Translations under genes and position numbers: made by a program
Notes under the pieces: model-generated
Seen by the model: only the letters and a program-made list of their open reading frames with translations
Databases searched by the model: none
What the model was told of the DNA's origin: nothing
Assembly (NCBI RefSeq): GCF_030996345.1
Contig: NZ_CP118747.1
Span: 1,734,001-1,798,000, forward strand
Length of the DNA: 64,000 nt
From: Acidithiobacillus sp. AMEEHan
Lineage (GTDB): Bacteria > Pseudomonadota > Gammaproteobacteria > Acidithiobacillales > Acidithiobacillaceae
Direction of reading: 5' to 3'
Shown here: in pieces, positions 44,515 through 54,074 of the stretch
Position numbering within the stretch: position 1 is the first letter of the stretch
How the letters are laid out: the number at the start of each line of letters is the position of its first letter

Positions 44515-45913
44515 TCCCCTGCTGATCATCGAAGACGAGATCTTTCTCGGGCGGGAAATGCGTCGCTACTTCGAAAAAGAGGGTTGGCAGGTATTCTGGG
44601 CGGAGCGCCTGGCAGATGCCGAGCAGTTACTCAATGACGATCTCAATCCCATGGTCACCCTGGCCGACCTCAACCTGCCGGATGGCAATAGCCTGGATTT
44701 GCTCGACCGCTCGCGAGAGAAAGGTCTGCAGGGCGAATGGATCTTCTTGACCGCCTACGGCAGCGTTCCGGATTCCGTGCGTGCCCTTCGGCTCGGGGCT
44801 TACGACTTTCTCGAAAAGCCTTGCGAGATGGAACGTCTGGCCATGGTGGTGCGTTCTGCCGGGCGCGCCGCGCGGGCGCAACGGCGGGTGGCGGACGACA
44901 CCAGTCAGCACAGCCGACGCTACAAAGCCTCGGCCTTTCTGGGGACGAGCACGGCGGCGCAGCGGGTGCGCGAGATTCTGCAGCGACTGGCGCAGGTTCC
45001 CTACAGTGGCCTGATCATTTCGGGGGAGACGGGTACCGGCAAGGGCCTGGCAGCACGCATCCTGCACTATAGCGGGTTGCGGCGCGAGGGCCCGATGGTC
45101 GAGATCAACTGCGCTGCCTTGCCGCGCGAACTTCTCGAGTCCGAACTCTTCGGCTACGAGGCCGGGGCATTCACCGGCGCCACCTCCCGCCATCGCGGCT
45201 TGGTGGAGCAGGCGAATGGCGGTAGCCTGTTTCTCGATGAAATTTCCGAGATGGATCTCGATCTGCAGGCCAAACTGCTCAAGGTGATCGAAGACCGCAG
45301 TTTGCGACGTCTGGGAGCCGATCGCAGCATTCAGGTGGATGTACGCTTTCTCGCCGCCAGCAACCGGGATCTCGATGCGCTGGTGGCGGAGGGACGTTTC
45401 CGTGCCGATCTCTACCATCGTCTCAGTGTCGTGCGTCTCGCTTTGCCTGTCCTGCGCGAGCGCAAGGAAGACCTGCAGGAGCTGGTGCCGCATTTTGTGG
45501 CGGAGTTCAACGCGCATGCCGGTAAGCGGGTACGGCACATCAGCCCGGCGGTCTGGGCGGCCCTGGAGGACTATGACTGGCCGGGCAACGTCCGGGAGCT
45601 GCGCAATGTGGTCGAACGTGGCGTCCTTTTTTCGGAAGGCGAGGATCTACCTCTGGAATGGTTACAATTGCCGGGAATGAGCCCCTTGGGACATTGTCCG
45701 GCACCGGGCAGCTGCCCCTTGGATGATCGTCAGCAAATTGTCTTGCCCATTGATGGCAGTATGGATCTCGACAGCATGGAGCGGGAGATCCTGGCCAGGG
45801 TGCTGCAGTCTACTGATCACAACGTTACCCAGGCGGCACGTATCCTGGGCACTACGCGGGAGACGCTGCGCTACCGTATTCGCAAGTATGGCTTGAGCAA
45901 CGAGGAAAGCTGA
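44507..45913 (+). CDS. Sigma-54-dependent response regulator (NtrC family)
   Basis: 468 residues. Receiver with Glu9/Asp10, phosphoacceptor Asp54 ([11 protein letters not shown]), Thr82 and Lys104 (FLEKPC). AAA+ domain with Walker A GETGTGKG, the sigma-54 contact loop GAFTGAT and Walker [13 protein letters not shown]. Fis-type helix-turn-helix at the end ([24 protein letters not shown]). The GTG has a strong AAAGGAGG site. The target promoters are not shown by the sequence; it lies 80 bases upstream of the squalene synthase gene. Confidence 0.93.
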   Translation: MADPLLIIEDEIFLGREMRRYFEKEGWQVFWAERLADAEQLLNDDLNPMVTLADLNLPDGNSLDLLDRSREKGLQGEWIFLTAYGSVPDSVRALRLGAYDFLEKPCEMERLAMVVRSAGRAARAQRRVADDTSQHSRRYKASAFLGTSTAAQRVREILQRLAQVPYSGLIISGETGTGKGLAARILHYSGLRREGPMVEINCAALPRELLESELFGYEAGAFTGATSRHRGLVEQANGGSLFLDEISEMDLDLQAKLLKVIEDRSLRRLGADRSIQVDVRFLAASNRDLDALVAEGRFRADLYHRLSVVRLALPVLRERKEDLQELVPHFVAEFNAHAGKRVRHISPAVWAALEDYDWPGNVRELRNVVERGVLFSEGEDLPLEWLQLPGMSPLGHCPAPGSCPLDDRQQIVLPIDGSMDLDSMEREILARVLQSTDHNVTQAARILGTTRETLRYRIRKYGLSNEES

Positions 45914-45933
45914 ACCGAGTTGGCTACCGAAAC

Positions 45934-45962
45934 TTGCGCGGGCGGCTCTGGGCGTTTACAGT
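45934..45962 (+). promoter_or_regulatory. Weak sigma-70-like promoter before squalene synthase
   Basis: TTGCGC (45934-45939) and TACAGT (45957-45962) with 17-base spacing, each 4 of 6 to consensus, 31 bases before the ATG. It is the best candidate in the 80-base gap. The gap holds no gene. Confidence 0.25.
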
Positions 45963-45993
45963 CCCGCCTTAATTCCTTCGGCATGGACGTAGA

Positions 45994-47058
45994 ATGACCG
46001 ATAACATTGCACCAGAGCAGGCCCCAGGAATCATCGATCGGGACGCCGCCCTGCGCTATCAGACGGCGAGCTTGCAACGCGTTTCGCGAACCTTCGCCCT
46101 GACCATTCCGCGTTTGCCGGCTGGATTGCAGGAGACGGTAGGCAACGGCTACTTGCTCTGCCGTATCGCGGACACCATCGAGGATGATCCGCTGCTTGAT
46201 TGGGAGGCCAAGGCGCACTGGCAAAAGGTTTTCCTTGCGGTCTTGCGCAAGGAGACGCCGGCAGAGGAGTTTGCCCGCGGCTTTGCCCAGGTAATGGCAG
46301 CAGAGATGCCTGACGGTGAACATGACCTGATTGCTAATAGTCCTGTGGTCGTGTCGTTGACCCACTCCTTCAATTCCGTGCAGCAAAGTGCCCTCATTCG
46401 CTGTGTCGAAATCATGGGTGAGGGGATGGCGGAATTCCAGCGTCGGGCCTCGCGAGCCGGACTGCGGGACCAGGCCGACATGGACCACTATTGCTACGTG
46501 GTTGCGGGCGTCGTCGGCGAGATGCTCACTACCCTGTTCGTGGAAGAGGAGCCGCGTATGCTCGCCGGCGGCGCGGATCTCCCAGCGTTGGCGGTGTCGT
46601 TTGGCCAAGGCCTGCAGATGACCAACATCTTGAAGGACTTATGGACAGATTGGGAACGGGGGGTGCTCTGGTTACCGCAGGACCGTCTCCGCGACCACGC
46701 TCTGGCGCCGGAGGACTTACACCCGGGCATGAATCAGCCCGAATTCACCAAGCTGTTGATGGAAATGATCGCGCTGGCAGCGCAACACCTGCGCAACGCC
46801 CTGACCTTTACCCTGCGGATCCCCGCCGAGCAGACCGGGATGCGGGATTTTTGTCTCTGGGCCATCGCCATGGCAGTGCTGACCCTGCGCCGCATCGCCG
46901 AAAACCCCGGCTTTTGTAGTGCCGACGAGGTCAAGATCAGTCGCGTTAGCGTGCGCAATGTCGTGTTGCTGTCGCGTCTGCTGCACCGCTTCGATCCGTT
47001 GCTGGATCTGACGTTCCGAGTGGCTGTCAAGAGCCTGCCGCAGGGGCAATCATGTTGA
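45994..47058 (+). CDS. Squalene synthase (squalene/phytoene synthase family)
   Basis: Condenses two farnesyl diphosphates to squalene, the hopanoid precursor. 354 residues. The two Asp-rich motifs are CRIADTIEDD (Asp60, Asp64) and QMTNILKDLWTDWERG (about 208-223), and HYCYVVAGVVGEMLTTLF lies between. The pattern is closer to eukaryote-like ERG9 squalene synthase than to the HpnC/HpnD pair; HpnC, HpnD and HpnE are absent nearby. It overlaps shc by 7 bases. Confidence 0.85.
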   Translation: MTDNIAPEQAPGIIDRDAALRYQTASLQRVSRTFALTIPRLPAGLQETVGNGYLLCRIADTIEDDPLLDWEAKAHWQKVFLAVLRKETPAEEFARGFAQVMAAEMPDGEHDLIANSPVVVSLTHSFNSVQQSALIRCVEIMGEGMAEFQRRASRAGLRDQADMDHYCYVVAGVVGEMLTTLFVEEEPRMLAGGADLPALAVSFGQGLQMTNILKDLWTDWERGVLWLPQDRLRDHALAPEDLHPGMNQPEFTKLLMEMIALAAQHLRNALTFTLRIPAEQTGMRDFCLWAIAMAVLTLRRIAENPGFCSADEVKISRVSVRNVVLLSRLLHRFDPLLDLTFRVAVKSLPQGQSC

Positions 47059-48974
47059 TGCCCAGCACCCGCTACGGAGTGGCGCGGCAGCGGCACGCGC
47101 CCCTGGAAAGGACGATTGCAGCGGCGCTCGCAGCATTGCGCACGCGACAGGCGGAGGATGGGCATTGGTGCTTTGAATTTGAAGCGGACTGCACCATTCC
47201 CGCCGAATATATCCTGATGATGCACTACATGGACGAAATCGACGCTCCCTTGCAACGCAAAATCGCGGTATATCTGCGGCGACACCAGGCAGAGCATGGT
47301 GGTTGGCCCCTGTATCATGGTGGGGGTTTCGACATGAGCGCCTCGGTAAAGGCCTACTACGCCCTCAAGCTTGCTGGAGAGGCTCCCGAGGCGCCGCATA
47401 TGCGTCGGGCCCGGGCGGCCATCCTGGCGCATGGCGGGGCGGAGCGCGCCAATGTCTTCACCCGCATCACCCTGGCCTTGTTCCGTCAGGTACCTTGGCG
47501 TGCCGTCCCTTTCATTCCCGTGGAAATCTTGCTCTTTCCTCGCTGGATGCCGATGCACATCTACAAAGTGGCGTCGTGGTCGCGCACGGTCATGGTGCCT
47601 CTCTTCATCCTTTGCAGCCTCAAGGCGCAGGCGAAGAATCCTACGGGTATCGGTATCGCGGAACTCTTTCGCCAGCAGCCATTCGCCATCCGCGACTATT
47701 TCGCCTGTGCGCGCAAGGGCTTCATTGCCCGCGTGTTTCTTGCTGGGGATCGCCTTGGCCGTGCACTCGAGCCATTCATTCCCGGCGTACTGCGTCGGGC
47801 CGCTATCCGTCGTGCCGAGGCCTGGTTTACGGCGCGCCTGAATGGCGTGCATGGGGTGAACGGCATTTTCCCGGCCATGGTCAATGCCCACGAGGCTCTC
47901 GCGCTGCTGGGCTATGCGGAGGACCATCCTTATCGACAACAGACACGGCAGGCCTTACGTAACCTGCTCGTCGAACGCGTCCATGAGGCCTACTGCCAGC
48001 CCTGTGTTTCGCCGGTCTGGGATACCTGCTGGGGGCTGCGCGCCATGCTCGAGATCATGCCCGAGCCGGATGAGAATGCGCGGGCTGCCATGCGCTGGCT
48101 CCTCGACCGGCAGATCACCGATGCTCCGGGAGACTGGCAGTTCAGCCGCCCAGATCTGCCAGGCGGTGGCTGGGCATTCCAGTACGAAAATTCCTATTAT
48201 CCGGACCTGGACGATACGGCGGCGGTGGCCTGGACCTTGCTCCTGGCCGGCCGGCCGGAAGACCGTCCGGCGCTGGAACGGGCCGCAGACTGGCTGGTGG
48301 GTATGCAGTCGCGCAATGGCGGTTTTGGCGCCTACGATGTCGACAATACCCACTACTATCTGAATGAGATTCCTTTTGCCGATCATAAAGCGCTGCTGGA
48401 CCCGCCGACAGCCGATGTCAGCGGGCGGGTGTTGACCTTTCTCGCTGCCCTTGCTCGTCCCCAGGACCGCCCGGCCATCGCACGGCTCGTGCGCTACCTG
48501 TTGGAGCAACAGGAGGCCAATGGCTCCTGGTTCGGCCGCTGGGGAACCAATTACATCTATGGCACCTGGTCGGTGCTCCTGGCGTTTTCCGAGTTGGGGG
48601 ACAGCGCCCTGCAGCCGGCCATGCAACGGGCTGCGGAATGGCTGCGGAGTGTGCAACAGGCGGATGGAGGTTGGGGCGAGAGCAACGACTCCTACCTCGA
48701 CGCTGGCCTTGCCGGTCAGGGGCAGCCGTCGACGGCGGCGCACACCGCTTGGGCCTGTCTGGCCTTGATGGCGGCGGGCGACTCCGACAGCGAGGCCCTG
48801 CGGCGCGGCATCCAGTGGCTGCAGGCGCATCAGAGTGAAGATGGCGAATGGCATGATCCCTGGTTCAACGCCCCGGGTTTCCCGCGGGTTTTCTACATTA
48901 CCTATCACGGATACAAGCTGTATTTCCCCTTATGGGCGCTCAGTCGCTATCAAAACCTGCAGGTCGGCGCCTAG
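47052..48974 (+). CDS. shc: Squalene-hopene cyclase
   Basis: Cyclises squalene to hopene and hopanol in the inner membrane. 640 residues, alpha/alpha-barrel terpene cyclase with QW repeats (such as GSWFGRWGTNYIYGTW, QQADGGWGESNDSY) and the catalytic acid motif DLDDTA (about 385-390). Its end overlaps the hpnG start by 43 bases. Also called HpnF. Confidence 0.96.
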   Translation: MLMPSTRYGVARQRHAPLERTIAAALAALRTRQAEDGHWCFEFEADCTIPAEYILMMHYMDEIDAPLQRKIAVYLRRHQAEHGGWPLYHGGGFDMSASVKAYYALKLAGEAPEAPHMRRARAAILAHGGAERANVFTRITLALFRQVPWRAVPFIPVEILLFPRWMPMHIYKVASWSRTVMVPLFILCSLKAQAKNPTGIGIAELFRQQPFAIRDYFACARKGFIARVFLAGDRLGRALEPFIPGVLRRAAIRRAEAWFTARLNGVHGVNGIFPAMVNAHEALALLGYAEDHPYRQQTRQALRNLLVERVHEAYCQPCVSPVWDTCWGLRAMLEIMPEPDENARAAMRWLLDRQITDAPGDWQFSRPDLPGGGWAFQYENSYYPDLDDTAAVAWTLLLAGRPEDRPALERAADWLVGMQSRNGGFGAYDVDNTHYYLNEIPFADHKALLDPPTADVSGRVLTFLAALARPQDRPAIARLVRYLLEQQEANGSWFGRWGTNYIYGTWSVLLAFSELGDSALQPAMQRAAEWLRSVQQADGGWGESNDSYLDAGLAGQGQPSTAAHTAWACLALMAAGDSDSEALRRGIQWLQAHQSEDGEWHDPWFNAPGFPRVFYITYHGYKLYFPLWALSRYQNLQVGA

Positions 48975-49660
48975 GTCTTGTCGTCGCCCTCGCGGTCGAA
49001 GCCAAGGCATTGGGGCTGCCGGCCTCGCCCATGGGCAAGGTACACCCCTGCGCGGACGGTCATCTCGCCATTCTCTCCGGGATGGGACCCGAGGCCGCGG
49101 CAAACGCGGGTCGAGCCCTCCTGGAAGCGGGAGCCGAGGCCCTGCTGAGTGTAGGTACTGCCGGCGCTTTGCGGAGTGACTTGCAAGCCGGCGATCTTTG
49201 CATTCCCCGACAGATCCTCTGGCAGGAGCGTGCGTACTCTGCGGATGAAGTTCTGGCAAGTCATTTTCTCGCTCAGCACCCGCAGGCACGGCGGGAGAAC
49301 TTGCTGTCGCTTGCCCAGATGCTGGTCGATCGGCAGAGCAAGGCGGCGTACGCGCAGCAGGCGCTCGCCGTGGATATGGAGAGCGGCGCGCTCGCCGCAC
49401 TGGCAGCGGCGGAGGGGCATCCCTTTCTCGCCTTGCGCGTCATCGTCGACAGTGTCGATGCCGTAGTGCCGGACGCCGTACGTCGCGGAGTCGATGCCGT
49501 GGGCAACCCGCGTTTGCCCGGGTTTCTCTGGCAACTGCTGCGCCGCCCGCGGGATGTGCCGCGGCTGATCAGGCTCGGCGGACAGATGCAGCGAGCCGCG
49601 ATCACCCTGCGGCAATTGGGCAGGGCATCGGAGAAGGGAGGATGGGGATGCGGGCACTGA
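48932..49660 (+). CDS. hpnG: HpnG, adenosylhopane nucleosidase/phosphorylase
   Basis: Removes adenine from adenosylhopane in hopanoid side-chain synthesis. 242 residues of the purine nucleoside phosphorylase type: ALAVEAKALGLP, SGMGPEAAANAGRALLEAG, SVGTAGALRSDLQAGDL and the Asp/Glu motif AVDMESGALAALA. The ATG at 48932 is the only in-frame start before the conserved first strand and lies 43 bases inside shc, which is unusually deep. Confidence 0.88.
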   Translation: MGAQSLSKPAGRRLGLVVALAVEAKALGLPASPMGKVHPCADGHLAILSGMGPEAAANAGRALLEAGAEALLSVGTAGALRSDLQAGDLCIPRQILWQERAYSADEVLASHFLAQHPQARRENLLSLAQMLVDRQSKAAYAQQALAVDMESGALAALAAAEGHPFLALRVIVDSVDAVVPDAVRRGVDAVGNPRLPGFLWQLLRRPRDVPRLIRLGGQMQRAAITLRQLGRASEKGGWGCGH

Positions 49661-50640
49661 TTACCGGCGCCTCCGGTTTTGTTGGTGCAGCCGTATTGCG
49701 ACGCTTGACCCTGGAGGGCGTCCCGGTACGCCTGCTGGCTCGCACTGGCGCAGATGACAGCGCGTGGAAAAACTTGCCTGGCGTGGAACGGGTGGTGGGT
49801 GACCTCTGTGATCCGGCCAGCCTACGGCAGGCGGTGGCCGGCTGTCGTTGGCTCTTCCATGTGGCCGCCGATTATCGCCTCTGGGTGCCGGATCCCGAAC
49901 CCATGTACCAAGCCAATGTCGTTGGCACCGAGACATTGATGCGGGCTGCCCTGGATGCTGGCGTGGAGCGTATTGTCTATACCAGTAGCGTCGCGGTACT
50001 GGGCTTGCGCGCCGATGGGCAACCCAGTGATGAAGAAACCCCGTCGACTCTGGCTGACATGATTGGCCACTATAAACGCAGCAAGTATCTCGCCGAAGAA
50101 CGGGTGCGTGCGTTGTGTCGTGACGAGGATGCGCCGATCGTCATTGTCAATCCCTCTACCCCCATCGGACCGGAGGATCGTAAGCCGACGCCGACTGGGC
50201 GCATGGTGCTCGAAGCGGCGGCGGGACGTATGCCCGCCTATATCGATACCGGCCTTAATGTCGTGCATGTGGATGATGTGGCGCTGGGGCACTGGCTTGC
50301 CTTGCAGCAAGGAAAATCTGGCGAACGCTACATTCTCGGTGGTGACAATTTGTCGCTGCAGGCCATCCTCACCCGCATCAGCGGCTTGACCGGGCGATCC
50401 TCGCCGCGCCTACGTCTACCGCGGCGTCTGTTGTACCCGATTGCCTGGGGTTCCGAGGCTTGGGTGCGCTGGCGTGGTCGAGGCTTGCCGCTGGTCAGTA
50501 CGGATGAGCTGCGTATGGCCGCACATCGCATGTATTTCGACTCGCGCAAAGCCGAACAGCAGCTTGGCTATACCCATCGCCCGGCGGAGGAGGCCTTGCG
50601 GGATGCTGTGGCCTGGTTTGCCGAGCATCGCTATTTCTGA
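49648..50640 (+). CDS. hpnA: HpnA, hopanoid-associated sugar epimerase
   Basis: Extended short-chain dehydrogenase, 330 residues. Starts MRALITGASGFVGAAVLRRL (NAD-binding GXXGXXG) and has the catalytic Tyr/Lys in HYKRSKYLAE, with Ser in YTSSVAVLG. The GGAGG at 49637-49641 is 6 bases before the ATG 49648 but directly abuts the earlier ATG 49642, so 49648 is preferred. The substrate in hopanoid synthesis is not known. Overlaps hpnG by 13 bases. Confidence 0.9.
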   Translation: MRALITGASGFVGAAVLRRLTLEGVPVRLLARTGADDSAWKNLPGVERVVGDLCDPASLRQAVAGCRWLFHVAADYRLWVPDPEPMYQANVVGTETLMRAALDAGVERIVYTSSVAVLGLRADGQPSDEETPSTLADMIGHYKRSKYLAEERVRALCRDEDAPIVIVNPSTPIGPEDRKPTPTGRMVLEAAAGRMPAYIDTGLNVVHVDDVALGHWLALQQGKSGERYILGGDNLSLQAILTRISGLTGRSSPRLRLPRRLLYPIAWGSEAWVRWRGRGLPLVSTDELRMAAHRMYFDSRKAEQQLGYTHRPAEEALRDAVAWFAEHRYF

Positions 50641-50644
50641 TCCC

Positions 50645-51778
50645 GTGCTGATCGCTGCGTACTTTTTTGCGCTAATCGCCGGCCTTTCCTGCATCTACTG
50701 GGCCCTCGCCTGGTGGCAGGTGGAGACTTGGCAACCGCAGTTGCCGGAGGACGCAGGTCCGCTCTCTGCGCCCGACGCAGCTGGGATCAGCATCATCAAA
50801 CCGTTGCACGGAATCGAGCCGGAGCTCTCCGCAAATCTGCAGAGTTTTCTGGCGCAGCGCTACCCTCGTTTCGAGATGCTCTGCGGGGTCCAGGATTCTG
50901 CCGATCCTGTCCTGCTGCTTCTCGCGGAATTGTCGGAACGATCGAAGCTGCGAATTATTCGGCATGCGACGACGCTTGGCAGCAACCCCAAGGTCAACAA
51001 CTTGGCGGGCATCATTGCCGAGGCGAGCTATCCCATTCTGGTACTGGCTGACGCGGACATTCGCGTCGGACCGAGCTACCTGGCGCATCTGGTCCGCGAG
51101 CTGAACCTGCCCGAGGTGGGGGTGGTAAGCTGTTTATATCGGGCGCGTCCCCTTTCCGGTTTCTCCTCACAGCTCTTGGCCGTGCAGATTCAAGAGCATT
51201 TTTTGCCGTCGGTGCGCCTTGCCGCAGCACTCGGGCCCAATGTTTATTGCGGTGGCGCAACGATTGCCGTGCGCCGCGAGTCGTTCGACGCGATGGCTGG
51301 CTGTGCCGCCCTCGCCGACGAGCTTGCCGATGACTATGCCTTGGGAGCGCGGATACGCGCTTTGGGATATCAGAGCGTGCTGAGCGACTACGTGGTCGAG
51401 ACGCTGGTGGCCGAAGACGGATTCGCCGCCTTCTACGCCCATGCCCTGCGTTGGGCGCGCACCACCCGCGCCGTGCAACCCTGGGGGCATGCCTTTTCGT
51501 TTTTGACCTATCCGGTTCCTCTGGTACTGATGCTTGCCGTGTTTTGGCAGGGGTGGGCCTGGAGTGTGGTGGCGCTGGTCGCCTGCCTGCGCCTCGTGTA
51601 CCATTGGCGGATTGGACGAAAATTGCGATCGCCATTGTCGGCGACGGCGGTGCTGGTGGCGGACATCCTGGGTCTGTGGATCTGGGGGCACGCGCAAGTC
51701 GCCGGAAAGGTACGCTGGCGTGGTCGCAATTTTTCCATCGATGCCCACGGGCAAATGCATGACGGAGTACAGCGATGA
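50645..51778 (+). CDS. hpnI: HpnI, hopanoid glycosyltransferase
   Basis: Ceramide glucosyltransferase-like GT21/GT2 enzyme that adds N-acetylglucosamine to bacteriohopanetetrol (established in Burkholderia). 377 residues: N-terminal span, GISIIKPLHGIEPEL, LADADIRVGPSY (the DXD site), LADDYALGARI and a C-terminal set of spans. The frame extends upstream inside hpnA; the GTG at 50645 is 5 bases after the hpnA stop and begins the hydrophobic segment. No strong ribosome site. Confidence 0.88.
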   Translation: MLIAAYFFALIAGLSCIYWALAWWQVETWQPQLPEDAGPLSAPDAAGISIIKPLHGIEPELSANLQSFLAQRYPRFEMLCGVQDSADPVLLLLAELSERSKLRIIRHATTLGSNPKVNNLAGIIAEASYPILVLADADIRVGPSYLAHLVRELNLPEVGVVSCLYRARPLSGFSSQLLAVQIQEHFLPSVRLAAALGPNVYCGGATIAVRRESFDAMAGCAALADELADDYALGARIRALGYQSVLSDYVVETLVAEDGFAAFYAHALRWARTTRAVQPWGHAFSFLTYPVPLVLMLAVFWQGWAWSVVALVACLRLVYHWRIGRKLRSPLSATAVLVADILGLWIWGHAQVAGKVRWRGRNFSIDAHGQMHDGVQR

Positions 51779-53202
51779 CCATGAAAACCTTGTTCCTGCA
51801 GGCGCCTTCCTTCGAAGGGTTTGATGGGGGAGCGGGCTCCCGCTACCAGGCCAAGCGCGAGATTCGCTCTTTCTGGTTTCCCACCTGGCTGGCCCAGCCG
51901 GCGGCCATGATTCCCGGCAGTCGTCTACTCGACGCCCCGCCGGCCGATATCACTGTGGAAGAGACCCTGCGCATTGCTGCCAGCTACGAGTTGTGCATCA
52001 TTCACACCAGTACCCCTTCCTTTCCTTCTGACGTCCGCATGGCGGAAATGCTCAAGGCGCGTTATCCCAAGATGATTATCGGTCTGGTTGGCGCCAAAGT
52101 CGCGGTGGAGCCCGAAGAGTCCCTGCAGGCATCGCCCGCCATCGATTTCGTGGCGCGGGAAGAGTTCGATTACACCCTGAAAGAGATCGCCGAGGGGCGG
52201 CCACTGGCGGAAGTGGATGGTATCAACTACCGCGACAGCAATGGGCTGCTGGTGCGCACTCCTGATCGCGCCATGATCGAGGATATGGATGCTTTGCCCT
52301 TCGTCTCAGAAGTCTACAAGCGCGATCTGCACATCGAAGACTACTTCATCGGCTATCTGAAACATCCCTACATTTCTTTCTATACTGGGCGTGGCTGTCG
52401 CTCGCAGTGTACCTTCTGCCTCTGGCCGCAGACGGTCGGTGGTCATCGCTACCGCACCCGTAGCGCCGCCAGTGTCATCGAAGAGGTGAAGTACATCCAG
52501 AAGGCCTTTCCGCAGGTGCAGGAAGTCTTTTTCGATGATGATACCTTCACCGACGATCGTCCGCGTGCGGAGGAGATCGCCCGTGGCCTTGGCAAGCTCG
52601 GCGTCACCTGGTCCTGCAACGCCAAGGCCAACGTCCCCTACGACACCCTCAAGGTTCTGCGTGATAATGGCTTGCGCCTGCTGCTGGTGGGCTACGAATC
52701 GGGCAATCAGCAGATTCTCAACAACATCAAAAAGGGCCTGAAGGTCGAGGCGGCGCGCAAGTTTACTGCCGACTGCCACAAGCTCGGCATCGCCATCCAC
52801 GGCACCTTCATTCTGGGATTGCCCGGCGAAACCAAGGAGACGATTCAGCAAACCATCCAGTTTGCCAAGGAAATCAATCCACATACTATCCAGGTATCCC
52901 TGGCGGCGCCTTACCCTGGCACCTACCTCTATAACCAGGCCAAAGAACAGGGCTGGCTGACCGAAGAGGATGAGGCGCATCTGGTCAACGATCGTGGAGT
53001 GCAGATCAGCCCCATGAGTTATCCCCACCTCAATCACACGGAAATTTTTGATTCGGTTGAGGTGATGTACAAGAAATTCTACTTCCGTGCGGGCAAGATC
53101 GCGGAAATCACCGGAGAGATGCTGCGCAGTTCACAAATGATGAAACGCCGTCTGCGGGAGGGGGTAGAGTTTGTGCGCTTTCTTCGTCAGCGGCATGGCT
53201 GA
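51775..53202 (+). CDS. hpnJ: HpnJ, hopanoid cyclitol ether radical SAM protein
   Basis: 475 residues: an N-terminal B12-binding-like domain, then the radical SAM core with GRGCRSQCTFC (Cys208, Cys212, Cys215). It converts the glucosamine on bacteriohopanetetrol to the cyclitol ether (shown in Burkholderia work). Overlaps hpnI as ATGA with GGAG 7 bases upstream. The order hpnI-hpnJ-hpnK keeps all three cyclitol genes together. Confidence 0.92.
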   Translation: MTMKTLFLQAPSFEGFDGGAGSRYQAKREIRSFWFPTWLAQPAAMIPGSRLLDAPPADITVEETLRIAASYELCIIHTSTPSFPSDVRMAEMLKARYPKMIIGLVGAKVAVEPEESLQASPAIDFVAREEFDYTLKEIAEGRPLAEVDGINYRDSNGLLVRTPDRAMIEDMDALPFVSEVYKRDLHIEDYFIGYLKHPYISFYTGRGCRSQCTFCLWPQTVGGHRYRTRSAASVIEEVKYIQKAFPQVQEVFFDDDTFTDDRPRAEEIARGLGKLGVTWSCNAKANVPYDTLKVLRDNGLRLLLVGYESGNQQILNNIKKGLKVEAARKFTADCHKLGIAIHGTFILGLPGETKETIQQTIQFAKEINPHTIQVSLAAPYPGTYLYNQAKEQGWLTEEDEAHLVNDRGVQISPMSYPHLNHTEIFDSVEVMYKKFYFRAGKIAEITGEMLRSSQMMKRRLREGVEFVRFLRQRHG

Positions 53203-53204
53203 AT

Positions 53205-54074
53205 GTGGCGAGCGAACGAAGAGTCATTTTCAATGCGGATGATTTCGGCCTAGATGCTTCCGTAAATGCTGCAGTTGTGTCGGCGCATCAACACGGGGTA
53301 CTCAATAGTGCGAGTCTGATGGTGTCGGCCGCGGCTGCTGCTGAGGCCCTTGCGCTTGCGCGGAATCTGCCTGATCTTGGAGTTGGTTTGCATTTGACCC
53401 TGGTGGATGGTTATCCGGTATTGCCTGCGGCGCAGGTTCCTGATCTGGTCGATGAGCATGGTCGTTTTGCCGCTGACCTATGGCGTCGCGGCATTCGCTA
53501 TTTTTTTCTGCCGCGGGTGCGGCGCCAGCTCGCCGCCGAGATCGCCGCGCAATACGCGGTCTTCGCCGACAGTGGTTTGCGCCTCGATCACGTGAACGCG
53601 CACAAGCACCTGCACGCCCATCCTACGGTCCTGAATCTGCTCATCGAAATTGGCAGGCGCTTTGCCTTGCGCGCGGTGCGCATTCCGCGGGAACCGTTGG
53701 CACTGGCGCGGCAGCTGGCGCCGGTGACGGGCAGCGCTGCGTTGGGCGCACGGTTATTACTACCCTGGGTTGCGCGCATGCGTCGCGTCATCCGCTCTCA
53801 AGGACTATTCTGCAACGATCTCTTGCTGGGACTGCAGTCCACCGGACAGATGGATGCCGACCGACTGCGACGTGCTCTGGCCATTGTCCCCTCTGGACAG
53901 GTGACGGAGCTGTATTTTCACCCCGCGCAGGAACAGACCGCGCAACTGCGGCAACTGATGCCCGACTATCGGCCCGCGGCGGAGTGGCGGGCGCTCTGTG
54001 CCCCAGAACTCGCGACAACTCTGCGCGCCCAAGGTATTCGTACCGGAACGTATCATGATTTCGCCTGCGGCTGA
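53205..54074 (+). CDS. hpnK: HpnK, hopanoid deacetylase (YdjC-type)
   Basis: 289 residues of the YdjC/ChbG fold. It opens VIFNADDFGLDASVNAAVV (metal Asp) and has GVGLHLTLVDGYPVLP and LDHVNAHKHLHAHP (His ligands). It removes the acetyl group from the GlcNAc-hopanoid before HpnJ acts. Starts with GTG 2 bases after hpnJ; overlaps hpnN by 20 bases. Confidence 0.9.
   Translation: MASERRVIFNADDFGLDASVNAAVVSAHQHGVLNSASLMVSAAAAAEALALARNLPDLGVGLHLTLVDGYPVLPAAQVPDLVDEHGRFAADLWRRGIRYFFLPRVRRQLAAEIAAQYAVFADSGLRLDHVNAHKHLHAHPTVLNLLIEIGRRFALRAVRIPREPLALARQLAPVTGSAALGARLLLPWVARMRRVIRSQGLFCNDLLLGLQSTGQMDADRLRRALAIVPSGQVTELYFHPAQEQTAQLRQLMPDYRPAAEWRALCAPELATTLRAQGIRTGTYHDFACG

Noticed and set aside
45920-45937. 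TTGGC...TTGC stretch that looks like a sigma-54 promoter before squalene synthase
   Set aside because: GG and GC are 12 bases apart instead of 10, and sigma-54 promoters need strict spacing.
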